DNA of 64,000 bases, taken from contig JAEERY010000019.1 in assembly GCA_016286035.1 (NCBI GenBank), positions 1 through 64,000 of the forward strand. Direction: 5' to 3'. Below are positions 24,953 to 33,527 of this stretch, one piece after another. Made by a program: the position numbers and the translations under genes. The first letter of the stretch is position 1, and each line of letters opens with the position of its first letter. The notes beneath the pieces were generated by a model, which did not search any database, was not told where the DNA came from, and saw only the letters and a list, made by a program, of their open reading frames with translations. The DNA comes from Lachnospiraceae bacterium. Lineage in GTDB: Bacteria > Bacillota > Clostridia > Lachnospirales > Lachnospiraceae.

Positions 24953-26593
24953 TTATTCTGCCGCCATTGCGAGTGCATCATCTATATGAGCCGCAAAGTT
25001 TTCGGCTCCTATCTTCTCATCGAAGTGATCCTTCTTCATAACACTCAAAGGCTGCTCATTGACATGCGAAAGAATGAGTCTGATGCCGTTTTTCTCACAG
25101 ACCTCATGTATCGCTTCAAGACTTCTTAATGCCGAAATGTCAAGTGCCGGAACTCCTCTCATACGAAGTATAACAGCTCTGACACCCTTCTTTGTATTGA
25201 TCTGCATGAACTTGTCTGCAGCGGCAAAGAACATGGGACCGTTTATCTCATAAACAAGGACTCCCTTGGGAACCTGTCTTAAAGAAAGTGCCATAGGATC
25301 ATTGTTCTCATCATAATCCTCATCCAGATATTCCCAGCTTCTTACCTCCGTAACCTCGCTCATCCTTCTAAGGAAAAGAAGTGAAGCCAGGATGATACCA
25401 ACCTCAATTGCAACTACAAGGTCAAATATCACTGTAAGTACAAATGTAAGCACAAGAACAAGGATATCACTCTTGGGTGAGCATTTGCAAAGATGAACAA
25501 ACTCTCTCCATCCGCTCATGTTGTAGGCAACCATGAAAAGTATAGCTGCTATCGCCGGCATGGGGATCCATGCAGCATAAGGCATTAAAACTACCAGTAT
25601 GATAAGAAGGGTTACCGAATGCACCATACCTGCAACAGGTGTGCGTCCTCCGCTCTTTATATTGGCTGCTGTTCTTGCAATAGCTCCGGTAGCCGGTATT
25701 CCGCCAAAAAGCGCACTTGCCAGGTTACCTGCTCCCTGTGCAACAAGTTCCATGTTGGGCTTGTGTCTGCTTCCTATCATACCGTCCGATACAACACAGG
25801 AAAGCAAAGACTCGATACCTGCAAGGATTGCGATCGTGAATGCGTCGGGTAACAGCATCCTTATCGTCTGAAGATCAGCATGCGGGATTGAAAGCGGCGG
25901 GAGCTTGTTTGATATCTCATAAAGATCTCCGATCGTCTTAACATTCATGTGAAGACCTTTTACCATGACAATGGATACAATAACAGCGATCAGTGAACCG
26001 GGTACCACCTCGGTGACCTTGGGCCATACGATCAGTATCGCAAGACATACGATACCGACTATGAGTGCCTGTACATTGATCGTGGGAACAGCTTCTATTA
26101 TCGCCTCTATCTTCTCGACAGTCTCTATCGGTGAAGTAGAAAACGTCATTCCGAAGAAATCCTTTATCTGGCCGATAAGTATCGTTACGGCTATACCGAA
26201 TGTGAATCCGGTGGTTATCGTATAAGGGATATATTTGATAAGATTACCGAATTTGAGAAATCCCATGATTATAAGGATGATACCTGCCATTATCGTAGCA
26301 ACGACAAGACCATCCATACCGTTTTTTGCAACTATCCCCGCTACTATTGTGGCAAATGCAGCGGTGGGACCTGCTATCTGTACTCTGGAACCGCCAAGGA
26401 AAGCTATCACAAATCCAGCAAATATGGCGGTATATATTCCCTGTTCGGGACCGACTCCCGATGCAAGAGCCAATGCTATCGAAAGAGGAAGGGCTATTAT
26501 CGCAACGATGATACCGCTTATCACATCCTTCGAGAACTGCTTCGCATTGTAATTCTTCATCACATCAAACAGCTTTGGTGTAAATTCTTTCAT
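24953..26593 (-). CDS. SulP-family anion permease with STAS domain
   Basis: A 546-residue transporter of the SulP/SLC26 family, which move sulfate, bicarbonate, dicarboxylates or other anions. The N-terminal 400 residues hold about 12 to 14 membrane spans including ALPLSIALALASGVGPEQG and GGSRVQIAGPTAAF (the anion-site signature) and the ATGAIARTAANIKSGGRTP segment. A cytoplasmic STAS domain follows (about 430-540), with DISALRSLEAIHE where regulatory serines can occur in relatives. The anion cannot be decided from sequence. Ribosome-binding site is weak (GAAAGAAAAAG). Confidence 0.93.
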   Translation of the reverse strand: MKEFTPKLFDVMKNYNAKQFSKDVISGIIVAIIALPLSIALALASGVGPEQGIYTAIFAGFVIAFLGGSRVQIAGPTAAFATIVAGIVAKNGMDGLVVATIMAGIILIIMGFLKFGNLIKYIPYTITTGFTFGIAVTILIGQIKDFFGMTFSTSPIETVEKIEAIIEAVPTINVQALIVGIVCLAILIVWPKVTEVVPGSLIAVIVSIVMVKGLHMNVKTIGDLYEISNKLPPLSIPHADLQTIRMLLPDAFTIAILAGIESLLSCVVSDGMIGSRHKPNMELVAQGAGNLASALFGGIPATGAIARTAANIKSGGRTPVAGMVHSVTLLIILVVLMPYAAWIPMPAIAAILFMVAYNMSGWREFVHLCKCSPKSDILVLVLTFVLTVIFDLVVAIEVGIILASLLFLRRMSEVTEVRSWEYLDEDYDENNDPMALSLRQVPKGVLVYEINGPMFFAAADKFMQINTKKGVRAVILRMRGVPALDISALRSLEAIHEVCEKNGIRLILSHVNEQPLSVMKKDHFDEKIGAENFAAHIDDALAMAAE

Positions 26594-26680
26594 ATCTTTT
26601 TCTTTCTATATTTATCTAAAAACAGCCGACAACTTCATATCATATTACTTGAAAATCCCTTTGGCTATATGCAAATGCAC

Positions 26681-26707
26681 AAAAAACCACCTCGAATTGA
26701 GGTGGTT
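26681..26707 (-). terminator. Terminator of the MoxR-DUF58-transglutaminase cluster
   Basis: Minus-strand GAACCACCTC/GAGGTGGTT hairpin with loop AATTC followed by TTTTTTG, directly after the transglutaminase stop. A clear Rho-independent terminator. Confidence 0.9.
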
Positions 26708-26723
26708 CATTGAAAAAGTTATA

Positions 26724-28892
26724 CTATCTTGCTGACCGAAAAGCCTTTTTTAAGGAAACATAGCTTCTTTCAAGCTCTTTTCTCTCATCCATGCTTATCT
26801 GTCTGTCAGAATAAAGGATATCCTCATATGTGCCGATAAACTCAAGATGATCTTCGCTTAGGATCTCTTTTAGCCTTTCATGATATTCGGTAAGAGTCTC
26901 CTTGTCATTTCTGCCAAGCTTCTTTCTTTTTAGGAAGTCAAGGCAGTTTTTGCATATCCACTGTGCCTTGCCTCTCTCATCCATCTTTCTGTATCTTTTT
27001 TCCTTGATGAGCCTGTCTATCGCAAATACCAAAAGTGTGAACGCCAGTCCCGCAACAACGGGCATGGCTATCATATACCAGTGAAATCTGAATCGTTTTC
27101 CTTCCCCTTTACCGCCATCAGTGATCTCGACATCAACTCTTCCGGTCGGGATGTACGGTGTTGTCTCAAGATCTGAAGACTTGCCGGCCTTCCCGGTAAG
27201 TTCCCATGATACTTTTGTACGCATGCCCGGTGTCGGTTCAAACACAAACCATCCTATACCGTCAAGATAAGCTTCCGGCCATGCATGTGCATAATTCGAG
27301 CTTACATCTATATCACGTGTCTTTCCGACAGGCACCCTGAATCCCTGTACGTAACGGGCCGGTATGCCGCAGTATCTCGAAAGGATCACAAACGCAGATG
27401 CGTAATACGTGCAGTATCCTTCCTTCTTCTCAAGTATGAAGTAATCCAGAAAATCGGATTCGTTTCTAATGCTGTCCGGCAGATCTCCCGGGTGCTCCGT
27501 ATAATTGAAATCCTCAAACATCTCTTCAAGCCTGCACAGCTTCTCATAGTCTGTCTCGGCTCCCAAGAGAACCTTGTCCATATATATCTGCATATCTTTT
27601 GAGAGTACAGGTTTTGTCAAATACGTATCATAGATATCTTTATGATAAGCAAGATAGTCTTCATAGCTTATCTCTTCTTTGAGAACACTCTCCTTTTTGG
27701 CTTTCTCCCAACTTGTCTCGCTGACCGTGTGCGGAGTATTTGCCAGAATCTCAAATATCTCGGAATCCCTGTTCACTCTGTAATAAGTAGCCTCATACGG
27801 AAGTCTTGAACTTCTCCTGTTTACGAAGGTATAATCTCCACCGACTATCTTTGTTCCGTCAAGATCTCCTCTCACAGCTATATATTTTTCAGGTGCAAAG
27901 AAACATAAGGTATGCATATCCTTATATTCAAAAGTCATGGAAGCTCTCTTAACGAGGTTGTTTAAGGGCTCATCCCCAACGGTATCCATGGCTGCACACA
28001 ATGTTTCAAGAGTATCCATCAGACGCTCCTGGGATTTACTATCATCATTTTTATCCCAGCTGTGTCCGTCAAACGTATCAAAAGTTTTTCCTATTAAATA
28101 AACCTTCGGATCGTTCTGAGAGTAAGTGATGAGTTTGATCACAGTCCTTTCGGAATGCGTCAGATCTCCTCCCGGTTCAGATCTGTCGGAAAAACCAATG
28201 ACAGGCGAATCCGTATCCCATCCGTTCTTTCCCAGAATATTCTCGCTCACCATGATATACTGGCTCTTTACTATCTGGGATATCTTTTTTACAAAGCCCC
28301 AGTCATACGGTTCATCCGGTATATGGATGAACATTATGAGAATAAACGAAACAAGTATGAAAGGTGATATTGCTGAAAGATGTTTTTTGGGATTAACATC
28401 TCCCTCTTTTCTTGATCTTCTCTGATACTCGTCAGCCGCCGTAACGAGCATGAAAATAAATATCATGCATACGCTTATCTTTGTGACCTCGGTTTTCCTT
28501 ATAAGGGATATTATCAAAACAGCAAATCCTGATATGGAAAGCACAAATCTTATCACTCGGTAATGAGACGACACTTCACATATAAGCAGGCATCCTGCAG
28601 TCAGCAGTATCTCCCACAGTATAAAAATGTGATCCTTTATAAGATCAAGTCTCTCGCCTGAAGGCATGAACACCCATACGGCCAGCATGAAAGCCAAAAG
28701 TATTCCGGATGTCACAGCTTTTCCTTTTATCTTAAGATGCTTTAAGAGCATAAGAAATGTTGCCGTTAACAGCGTTATTACAAGCCATGCCGCTTCTGTC
28801 GGGGTATGCTCTATATACCTGTGCAGAAATGATGAAAGCGTGACAGCCAAAGGTATGAAGAAAAGGCAGTCATAGATTAGTTCAACTATCAT
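26724..28892 (-). CDS. Transmembrane transglutaminase-like protein (TgpA type)
   Basis: A 722-residue membrane protein. The first 190 residues hold about six spans, then an extracytoplasmic region with a transglutaminase core: EGYCTYYASAFVILSR supplies the catalytic Cys, NYAHAWPEAYLDG the His, and the WFVFEPTPG strand the Asp-site region. A further span (about 590-615) leads to a cytoplasmic C-terminal tail like DUF4129. Such proteins are found with MoxR ATPases and DUF58 proteins, as here; a peptide-crosslinking or protease-like action at the cell surface is presumed but not proven for the family. It overlaps the DUF58 gene by 4 bases. Confidence 0.92.
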   Translation of the reverse strand: MIVELIYDCLFFIPLAVTLSSFLHRYIEHTPTEAAWLVITLLTATFLMLLKHLKIKGKAVTSGILLAFMLAVWVFMPSGERLDLIKDHIFILWEILLTAGCLLICEVSSHYRVIRFVLSISGFAVLIISLIRKTEVTKISVCMIFIFMLVTAADEYQRRSRKEGDVNPKKHLSAISPFILVSFILIMFIHIPDEPYDWGFVKKISQIVKSQYIMVSENILGKNGWDTDSPVIGFSDRSEPGGDLTHSERTVIKLITYSQNDPKVYLIGKTFDTFDGHSWDKNDDSKSQERLMDTLETLCAAMDTVGDEPLNNLVKRASMTFEYKDMHTLCFFAPEKYIAVRGDLDGTKIVGGDYTFVNRRSSRLPYEATYYRVNRDSEIFEILANTPHTVSETSWEKAKKESVLKEEISYEDYLAYHKDIYDTYLTKPVLSKDMQIYMDKVLLGAETDYEKLCRLEEMFEDFNYTEHPGDLPDSIRNESDFLDYFILEKKEGYCTYYASAFVILSRYCGIPARYVQGFRVPVGKTRDIDVSSNYAHAWPEAYLDGIGWFVFEPTPGMRTKVSWELTGKAGKSSDLETTPYIPTGRVDVEITDGGKGEGKRFRFHWYMIAMPVVAGLAFTLLVFAIDRLIKEKRYRKMDERGKAQWICKNCLDFLKRKKLGRNDKETLTEYHERLKEILSEDHLEFIGTYEDILYSDRQISMDERKELERSYVSLKKAFRSAR

Positions 28893-30055
28893 GTGCCCTC
28901 CTTATCGAAAGTATCACTGCCTATCATTATCACTTCCATCCTTGAGTCAGGCATCTTTATACTCTCACATGTTTTATCATCTTTGGCCAGATATATCCTT
29001 ACGGGTACATGATCGGTATTTATCTCCTTTATCGCATCATATACCTGATCGCTCAGTTTCGAGACAACAAATATCAGCATACGGTATCCGAACAGTCCTG
29101 CCTGAGACCTTAATTCATCGCACAACCTGTTCATATCATAATCTTTTTGATAAGAAAAATCGCACATCTGACTGTAGAGATCTTCAAACCCTCCCATATC
29201 ATGAACAGGTGTCTTTGTGACATTACCGGTCATGTATATCACATCAAGCGGTATGTTGTTCTCCACATAATAAAGAGAAAGAGCAAGACAATTCTCCATG
29301 ATCGTATTCTCCAGCGGAAGATATGTCTCCTCTTTATCGGAATAGCGACCCGAATCCATTACTATTGCTATACCGCTCTTTTCCTCTCCCTTTCTTTCTC
29401 TTACCATGTATTTTTGCATGATGGCACTGGCTTTCCAGTTTAAGAAACGTATGTCATCACCCTCTGTATACTCTCTTACCGGGATATCAGGCTCGGTCTT
29501 CTTTAACATATTGTCACGATCGGCATCGGACATTATCGGACTTCCTTCAAGATCCGAAAGATGAACAATGGCCGGTGCAACTATAACACTGAGCGGCTCC
29601 TTAATATTGTAAGTAACAGAAAAAAGACCAAGAAAATCCTTTACCACGATCTGCTTGATCCCGACATAATATGTGCCCCTGTAACGGCACAACAGTTTTG
29701 TTTTTTTTACAATGGAAAAATGCGGCAAAAGTTCATATTCGACATCGTCATCTATTTCCGATATTCCCGAAAACGAAGAATAGAATCTGATACGCAATGA
29801 AGAAAAAGAGAACCATCCCTCATTCTGTAACGTGATATAAAAGTCCGAGGGAGTACCGCAGACCATGTCTCTGCCATCCGTTCTCTGATATATCTTTACG
29901 GAATGGATCACGCACATTATATATATGTAGGATAACAGCGGGACTAAGATCACCGAGAAGAAGAATACATAGGTGACCGGTCCTCCGAAAAAGGAGATTC
30001 CCACAAGAGAAAGCACAAACAGTCCCGCTATGATAAGCGAAACCTTATTTCTCAT
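28889..30055 (-). CDS. DUF58 domain protein
   Basis: A 388-residue protein with two N-terminal membrane spans (about 5-50) and a DUF58 domain with the signature REYTEGDDIRFLNWKASA followed by a von Willebrand A-like region (GIAIVMDSGRYS). DUF58 proteins are expected partners or substrates of MoxR AAA+ ATPases. It overlaps the moxR stop by 11 bases and the transglutaminase start by 4, so the three are translationally coupled. The exact role is unknown. Confidence 0.92.
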   Translation of the reverse strand: MRNKVSLIIAGLFVLSLVGISFFGGPVTYVFFFSVILVPLLSYIYIMCVIHSVKIYQRTDGRDMVCGTPSDFYITLQNEGWFSFSSLRIRFYSSFSGISEIDDDVEYELLPHFSIVKKTKLLCRYRGTYYVGIKQIVVKDFLGLFSVTYNIKEPLSVIVAPAIVHLSDLEGSPIMSDADRDNMLKKTEPDIPVREYTEGDDIRFLNWKASAIMQKYMVRERKGEEKSGIAIVMDSGRYSDKEETYLPLENTIMENCLALSLYYVENNIPLDVIYMTGNVTKTPVHDMGGFEDLYSQMCDFSYQKDYDMNRLCDELRSQAGLFGYRMLIFVVSKLSDQVYDAIKEINTDHVPVRIYLAKDDKTCESIKMPDSRMEVIMIGSDTFDKEGT

Positions 30056-30998
30056 TTCCTGTCTCCATGGGAATAGAAACCTTCAGTATAAGTGCTTTCA
30101 AAAGATCGGCACTTTCTTTTTTCTGAAGGCGCATCTGAGTTGTAAGTATAAGTCTGTGAGCAAGAACAGGCACAGCCATCTGCTTGACGTCATCTGGTTT
30201 GATGTAATCCCTGCCGTCAAGGAAGGCTTTTGCCTTTGCCACCTGCAAAAGATGAAGCATTGCTCTCGGGCTTGCTCCAAGCGTAAAGCAGCCATCATTT
30301 CTCGTTAAATCTATGATCTGCCATACATATGAATACATACCTTCGCTGATATGTACTTTATCAACACATTTACGGTATTCAAGGATATCTTCAGCATTTA
30401 AAACAGGTTTAACGTCATCCGTGTTTATACCGTCCATATGCGCATGGGCAAGACGCATCTCCTCATCTTTTGAAGGATAACCTATTGAAAGACGCATCAT
30501 AAATCTGTCAAGCTGTGCTTCCGGCAGCGGATATGTTCCCATAAAGCTCACCGGGTTTTGTGTCGCTATGACCATAAATGGTTCGGGAAGCTTTATTATA
30601 TTTCCGTCAACGGTCACCTGCGATTCAGCCATGGCTTCAAGAAGCGCAGACTGTGTTTTGGGCGAGGTACGGTTAAGCTCATCGGCAAGAACGATGTTTT
30701 TCATCACCGCACCTGCCTTATATGAAAACTCACCTTTTTTCATATCGTAAACCGAAAGTCCCGTGACATCACCCGGCATCGTATCCGGTGTAAACTGGAT
30801 CCTGCCAAATGTCAGTCCCATTGACCCGGCAAAGGTTCTTGCGAGTGTGGTCTTTCCAACACCGGGAACATCCTCCAAAAGGACATGACCGCCCGCAAGG
30901 AAACAGATAAGGACATTGTCCACTGTCTCACCCTTACCTACAAAATATTCATTCATCTGGGTTCTGAAATCCTCGATCCCCTTTTTCCCCATACTCAT
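30045..30998 (-). CDS. MoxR-family AAA+ ATPase
   Basis: A 317-residue AAA+ protein with Walker A EDVPGVGKTTLAR, Walker B LADELNRT, sensor 1 ATQNPVSFMGTYPLPEAQLDRF and a winged/lid C-domain with GASPRAML. MoxR proteins act as chaperone-like activators of VWA or DUF58 proteins, and DUF58 follows directly. The start is ATG at 30998 or the second ATG two codons later; neither has a strong ribosome-binding site. The gene begins 8 bases after the acyl-CoA ligase-like gene, so it is probably on the same transcript. Confidence 0.95.
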   Translation of the reverse strand: MSMGKKGIEDFRTQMNEYFVGKGETVDNVLICFLAGGHVLLEDVPGVGKTTLARTFAGSMGLTFGRIQFTPDTMPGDVTGLSVYDMKKGEFSYKAGAVMKNIVLADELNRTSPKTQSALLEAMAESQVTVDGNIIKLPEPFMVIATQNPVSFMGTYPLPEAQLDRFMMRLSIGYPSKDEEMRLAHAHMDGINTDDVKPVLNAEDILEYRKCVDKVHISEGMYSYVWQIIDLTRNDGCFTLGASPRAMLHLLQVAKAKAFLDGRDYIKPDDVKQMAVPVLAHRLILTTQMRLQKKESADLLKALILKVSIPMETGNEK

Positions 30999-31006
30999 AT
31001 ATAGAC

Positions 31007-32641
31007 TTAACCTCTGTTCTGTTTTGCAACTACGCTCTCACCGCAATAGATCTTTCTAAGCTTCGGCTTTTCGATCTTTCCTGTAGGATTACGTGGTATA
31101 TCCGCAAATACGATATGTCTCGGTCTCTTGTATCTGGGAAGCTTGTGGCAGAAAGCATTAATCTCATCTTCACTGCTCTCCTCGCCGTCCTTTAATTCTA
31201 TGACTGCAAGCGTTGCTTCACCAAGTCTGCTGTCGGGTACACCGATAACAGCCACATCCTTGATCTTCGGATTTGCACGAAGGAAGTTCTCAATCTGTAC
31301 GGGATAGATATTCTCACCGCCCGAGATTACAACATCCTTCTTTCTGTCTACAAGGAAGATAAATCCGTCTTCGTCTTCCATAGCCATATCACCCGTAAAC
31401 AGCCATCCGTCCTTTAATACCTCAGCTGTAGACTTGGGATCATTGTAATAGCATTCCATGACGCCGGGACCTTTAAGACAGAGTTCGCCTACTTCACCCT
31501 GTTTTACATTGTTACCCTGCTCGTCAACGATCTTTGTCTCCCATCCGTATCCTGCTTTTCCGATGGCTCCGACTTTGTGTATATTCTCAACACCGAGATG
31601 AACCGCACCGGGTCCGATGGACTCACTGAGTCCGTAGTTGGTGTCATAATCATGATTGGGGAATACTTTCTTCCAGCGAGCGATAAGACTCGGAGGTACA
31701 GGCTGTGCACCTATATGCATGAGTCTCCAGTGTGAAAGATCATACTCGGAAAGCTTAACCTCACCGCTGTCGATCGCATCAAGTATATCCTGTGCCCACG
31801 GTACCAATAACCATACGATAGAGCACTTCTCATTACTTACCGCATCAAGTATCGCTTTGGGCTTTGTTCCTTTTAACAGTACTGATTTTGCTCCCACAAG
31901 GAATGAACCGAACCAGTGCATCTTTGCTCCCGTATGATAAAGAGGAGGAATGCAAAGGAAGATATCATCTTTTGTCTGACCGTGATGAGCCTGTTCCACT
32001 TTGCACGAATGCATAAGGCTTCTATGCTTATGTAAAATAGCCTTGGGGAATCCCGTTGTTCCCGATGAGAAGTATATTGCGCCGTAATCATCATCGGTAA
32101 GCTTGATATCAGGTGATATGCTTGAGCAGTTTGCCGTAAGCTTGTCATAACTCTCCGCAAACTCGGGACAGCCGTCACCCACATAAAGCAGGATCCTGTT
32201 ATTGCTGATGTTCTCAACTATCTCTTCTACACGGCCGATAAACTCGGGACCGAATACAAGGACATTGATCTCTGCAAGATTGACACAGTACTCGATCTCA
32301 TCTGCCGCATAACGGAAGTTTAAGGGAACAGCTATCGCTCCCGTCTTTAATATTCCGAAATAGATCGGAAGCCACTCAAGACAGTTCATGAGCAGTATGC
32401 CGACCTTGTCCTCTTTCTTTACTCCTCTGCTGAGCAATAGATTGGCAAATCTGTTTGCTTTCTCATTGAACACATTCCATGTGATCTCTCTTCTGTAGAA
32501 ATTCGTGGGATTTGATTCGATGAGTTCAAACTCCTTCCAGCTTACATGTCTTGGTTCCTGTATCTCAGGATTGATCTCAACAAGACAGATATCATTTCCG
32601 TACTTTTTACAATTCTCTTCAAGGATCTCTGTAATAGGCAT
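31007..32641 (-). CDS. AMP-forming acyl-CoA synthetase-like enzyme
   Basis: A 544-residue member of the adenylate-forming superfamily, which activates carboxylic acids to acyl-adenylates and usually acyl-CoA. Motif A3 is YFSSGTTGFPKAI, A5 is NYGLSES, A7 is GDMAMEDEDGFIFLVDRKKD and A10 is PTGKIEKPKLR with the catalytic lysine. The acid is not identifiable; medium-chain, aromatic or bile-acid-type substrates have similar enzymes. No membrane span. GGAG lies 7 bases before ATG. The promoter has a TetR-like palindrome over the -35 box, as often seen for fatty-acid or xenobiotic genes. Confidence 0.9.
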   Translation of the reverse strand: MPITEILEENCKKYGNDICLVEINPEIQEPRHVSWKEFELIESNPTNFYRREITWNVFNEKANRFANLLLSRGVKKEDKVGILLMNCLEWLPIYFGILKTGAIAVPLNFRYAADEIEYCVNLAEINVLVFGPEFIGRVEEIVENISNNRILLYVGDGCPEFAESYDKLTANCSSISPDIKLTDDDYGAIYFSSGTTGFPKAILHKHRSLMHSCKVEQAHHGQTKDDIFLCIPPLYHTGAKMHWFGSFLVGAKSVLLKGTKPKAILDAVSNEKCSIVWLLVPWAQDILDAIDSGEVKLSEYDLSHWRLMHIGAQPVPPSLIARWKKVFPNHDYDTNYGLSESIGPGAVHLGVENIHKVGAIGKAGYGWETKIVDEQGNNVKQGEVGELCLKGPGVMECYYNDPKSTAEVLKDGWLFTGDMAMEDEDGFIFLVDRKKDVVISGGENIYPVQIENFLRANPKIKDVAVIGVPDSRLGEATLAVIELKDGEESSEDEINAFCHKLPRYKRPRHIVFADIPRNPTGKIEKPKLRKIYCGESVVAKQNRG

Positions 32642-32697
32642 ATCTTTTCTCCTGTATATATAAATTTATTGTTTTACGCTTTAAACCGCTAAAATAT

Positions 32698-32726
32698 ATT
32701 CTAATATTTAAAGGCTGACTAGTCAA
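32698..32726 (-). promoter_or_regulatory. Promoter of the acyl-CoA synthetase-like gene
   Basis: TTGACT (32721-32726), 17-base spacer, TAGAAT (32698-32703) on the minus strand, about 56 bases before the start codon. The -35 is inside a palindrome. Confidence 0.72.
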
Positions 32727-32731
32727 CCTTT
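32710..32731. promoter_or_regulatory. TetR-like operator palindrome
   Basis: A 22-base palindrome with core TGACTAGTCA flanked by AAAGG and CCTTT, with one mismatched pair, sits exactly over the -35 box of the acyl-CoA synthetase-like gene. The form is typical of TetR/AcrR operators, but no TetR gene is in the window. It could alternatively be a weak terminator for the upstream methyltransferase gene (the minus strand continues AAATATT). Confidence 0.55.
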
Positions 32732-32738
32732 AACGCTT

Positions 32739-33527
32739 TCAGTTCTTTATAAGTACATCCACTGTATGGGCAGCTGCCCCCAGCATGTCGCTCCTCTCGG
32801 CTATTGTTTCAACATAACCGACAAACATCTCAAAACTCTCCTCATCCATATCTCTCAAACTGTTCCTAATATAGTTTGCCGGACCGTCGGGAGTAAATAT
32901 CCTGTCACGAGTAAGTCCGCTCTCATCGGCAAGTCTGTTTATCTCATCTATCGTGACATAATCATAGATATCGTCTTTTGTTAACATAACATTATAATTT
33001 ATGTTAACTTTTTTGTTTATGACAGATTCCTTTATACTGCCTTCCATGAACCCGTGCTTTACAATGGCATAATCGTTCATGCAATACGCCACCATCATTA
33101 TCCCGCCCTTTTTAAGGACCAGGGCAGCTTCACTCAAAACCTTTTTCTTGTCTTCATGCGTGAACAGATGATACATCGGTCCGAAAACAAGCACCAGGTC
33201 AAAATAATCCTTTTCAAACTTCCTGGTAAGCTTAAGCGCATTACCCTGAAGGGCATGAACTCTGTCACTGTTTGCACGCAGTCTCTGAACATTGTGCTTT
33301 ACCAGTTCGAGTGCATGAACCTCATATCCTTCATCTGCAAGGGGAATGCTGTAAGCACCCGTACCGGCACCAACGTCAAGGATCTTTGCATCAGGTCCTA
33401 TCTTTTCAAGATATTCATGGATATATCTCATACTGACCCGAAACTCCACCTGGCCGTGTCTGGACTTGAGTCTCTTATCCTCGTTAAACTTATTGTAATG
33501 TTCTGTTAAGATCTCGTTTGCTGTCAT
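32739..33527 (-). CDS. Class I SAM-dependent methyltransferase
   Basis: A 262-residue cytoplasmic protein with the SAM-binding motif I ILDVGAGTGAYSIPLA, an acidic residue at the end of strand 2 (HALELVKHNV), motif for post I (QGNALKL) and FDLVLVFGPMYHLF at strand 4. The substrate is not evident. The start codon overlaps the stop of the upstream lipoprotein gene as ATGA, so the two are coupled; why a cytoplasmic methyltransferase is paired with a lipoprotein is unclear. Confidence 0.88.
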   Translation of the reverse strand: MTANEILTEHYNKFNEDKRLKSRHGQVEFRVSMRYIHEYLEKIGPDAKILDVGAGTGAYSIPLADEGYEVHALELVKHNVQRLRANSDRVHALQGNALKLTRKFEKDYFDLVLVFGPMYHLFTHEDKKKVLSEAALVLKKGGIMMVAYCMNDYAIVKHGFMEGSIKESVINKKVNINYNVMLTKDDIYDYVTIDEINRLADESGLTRDRIFTPDGPANYIRNSLRDMDEESFEMFVGYVETIAERSDMLGAAAHTVDVLIKN

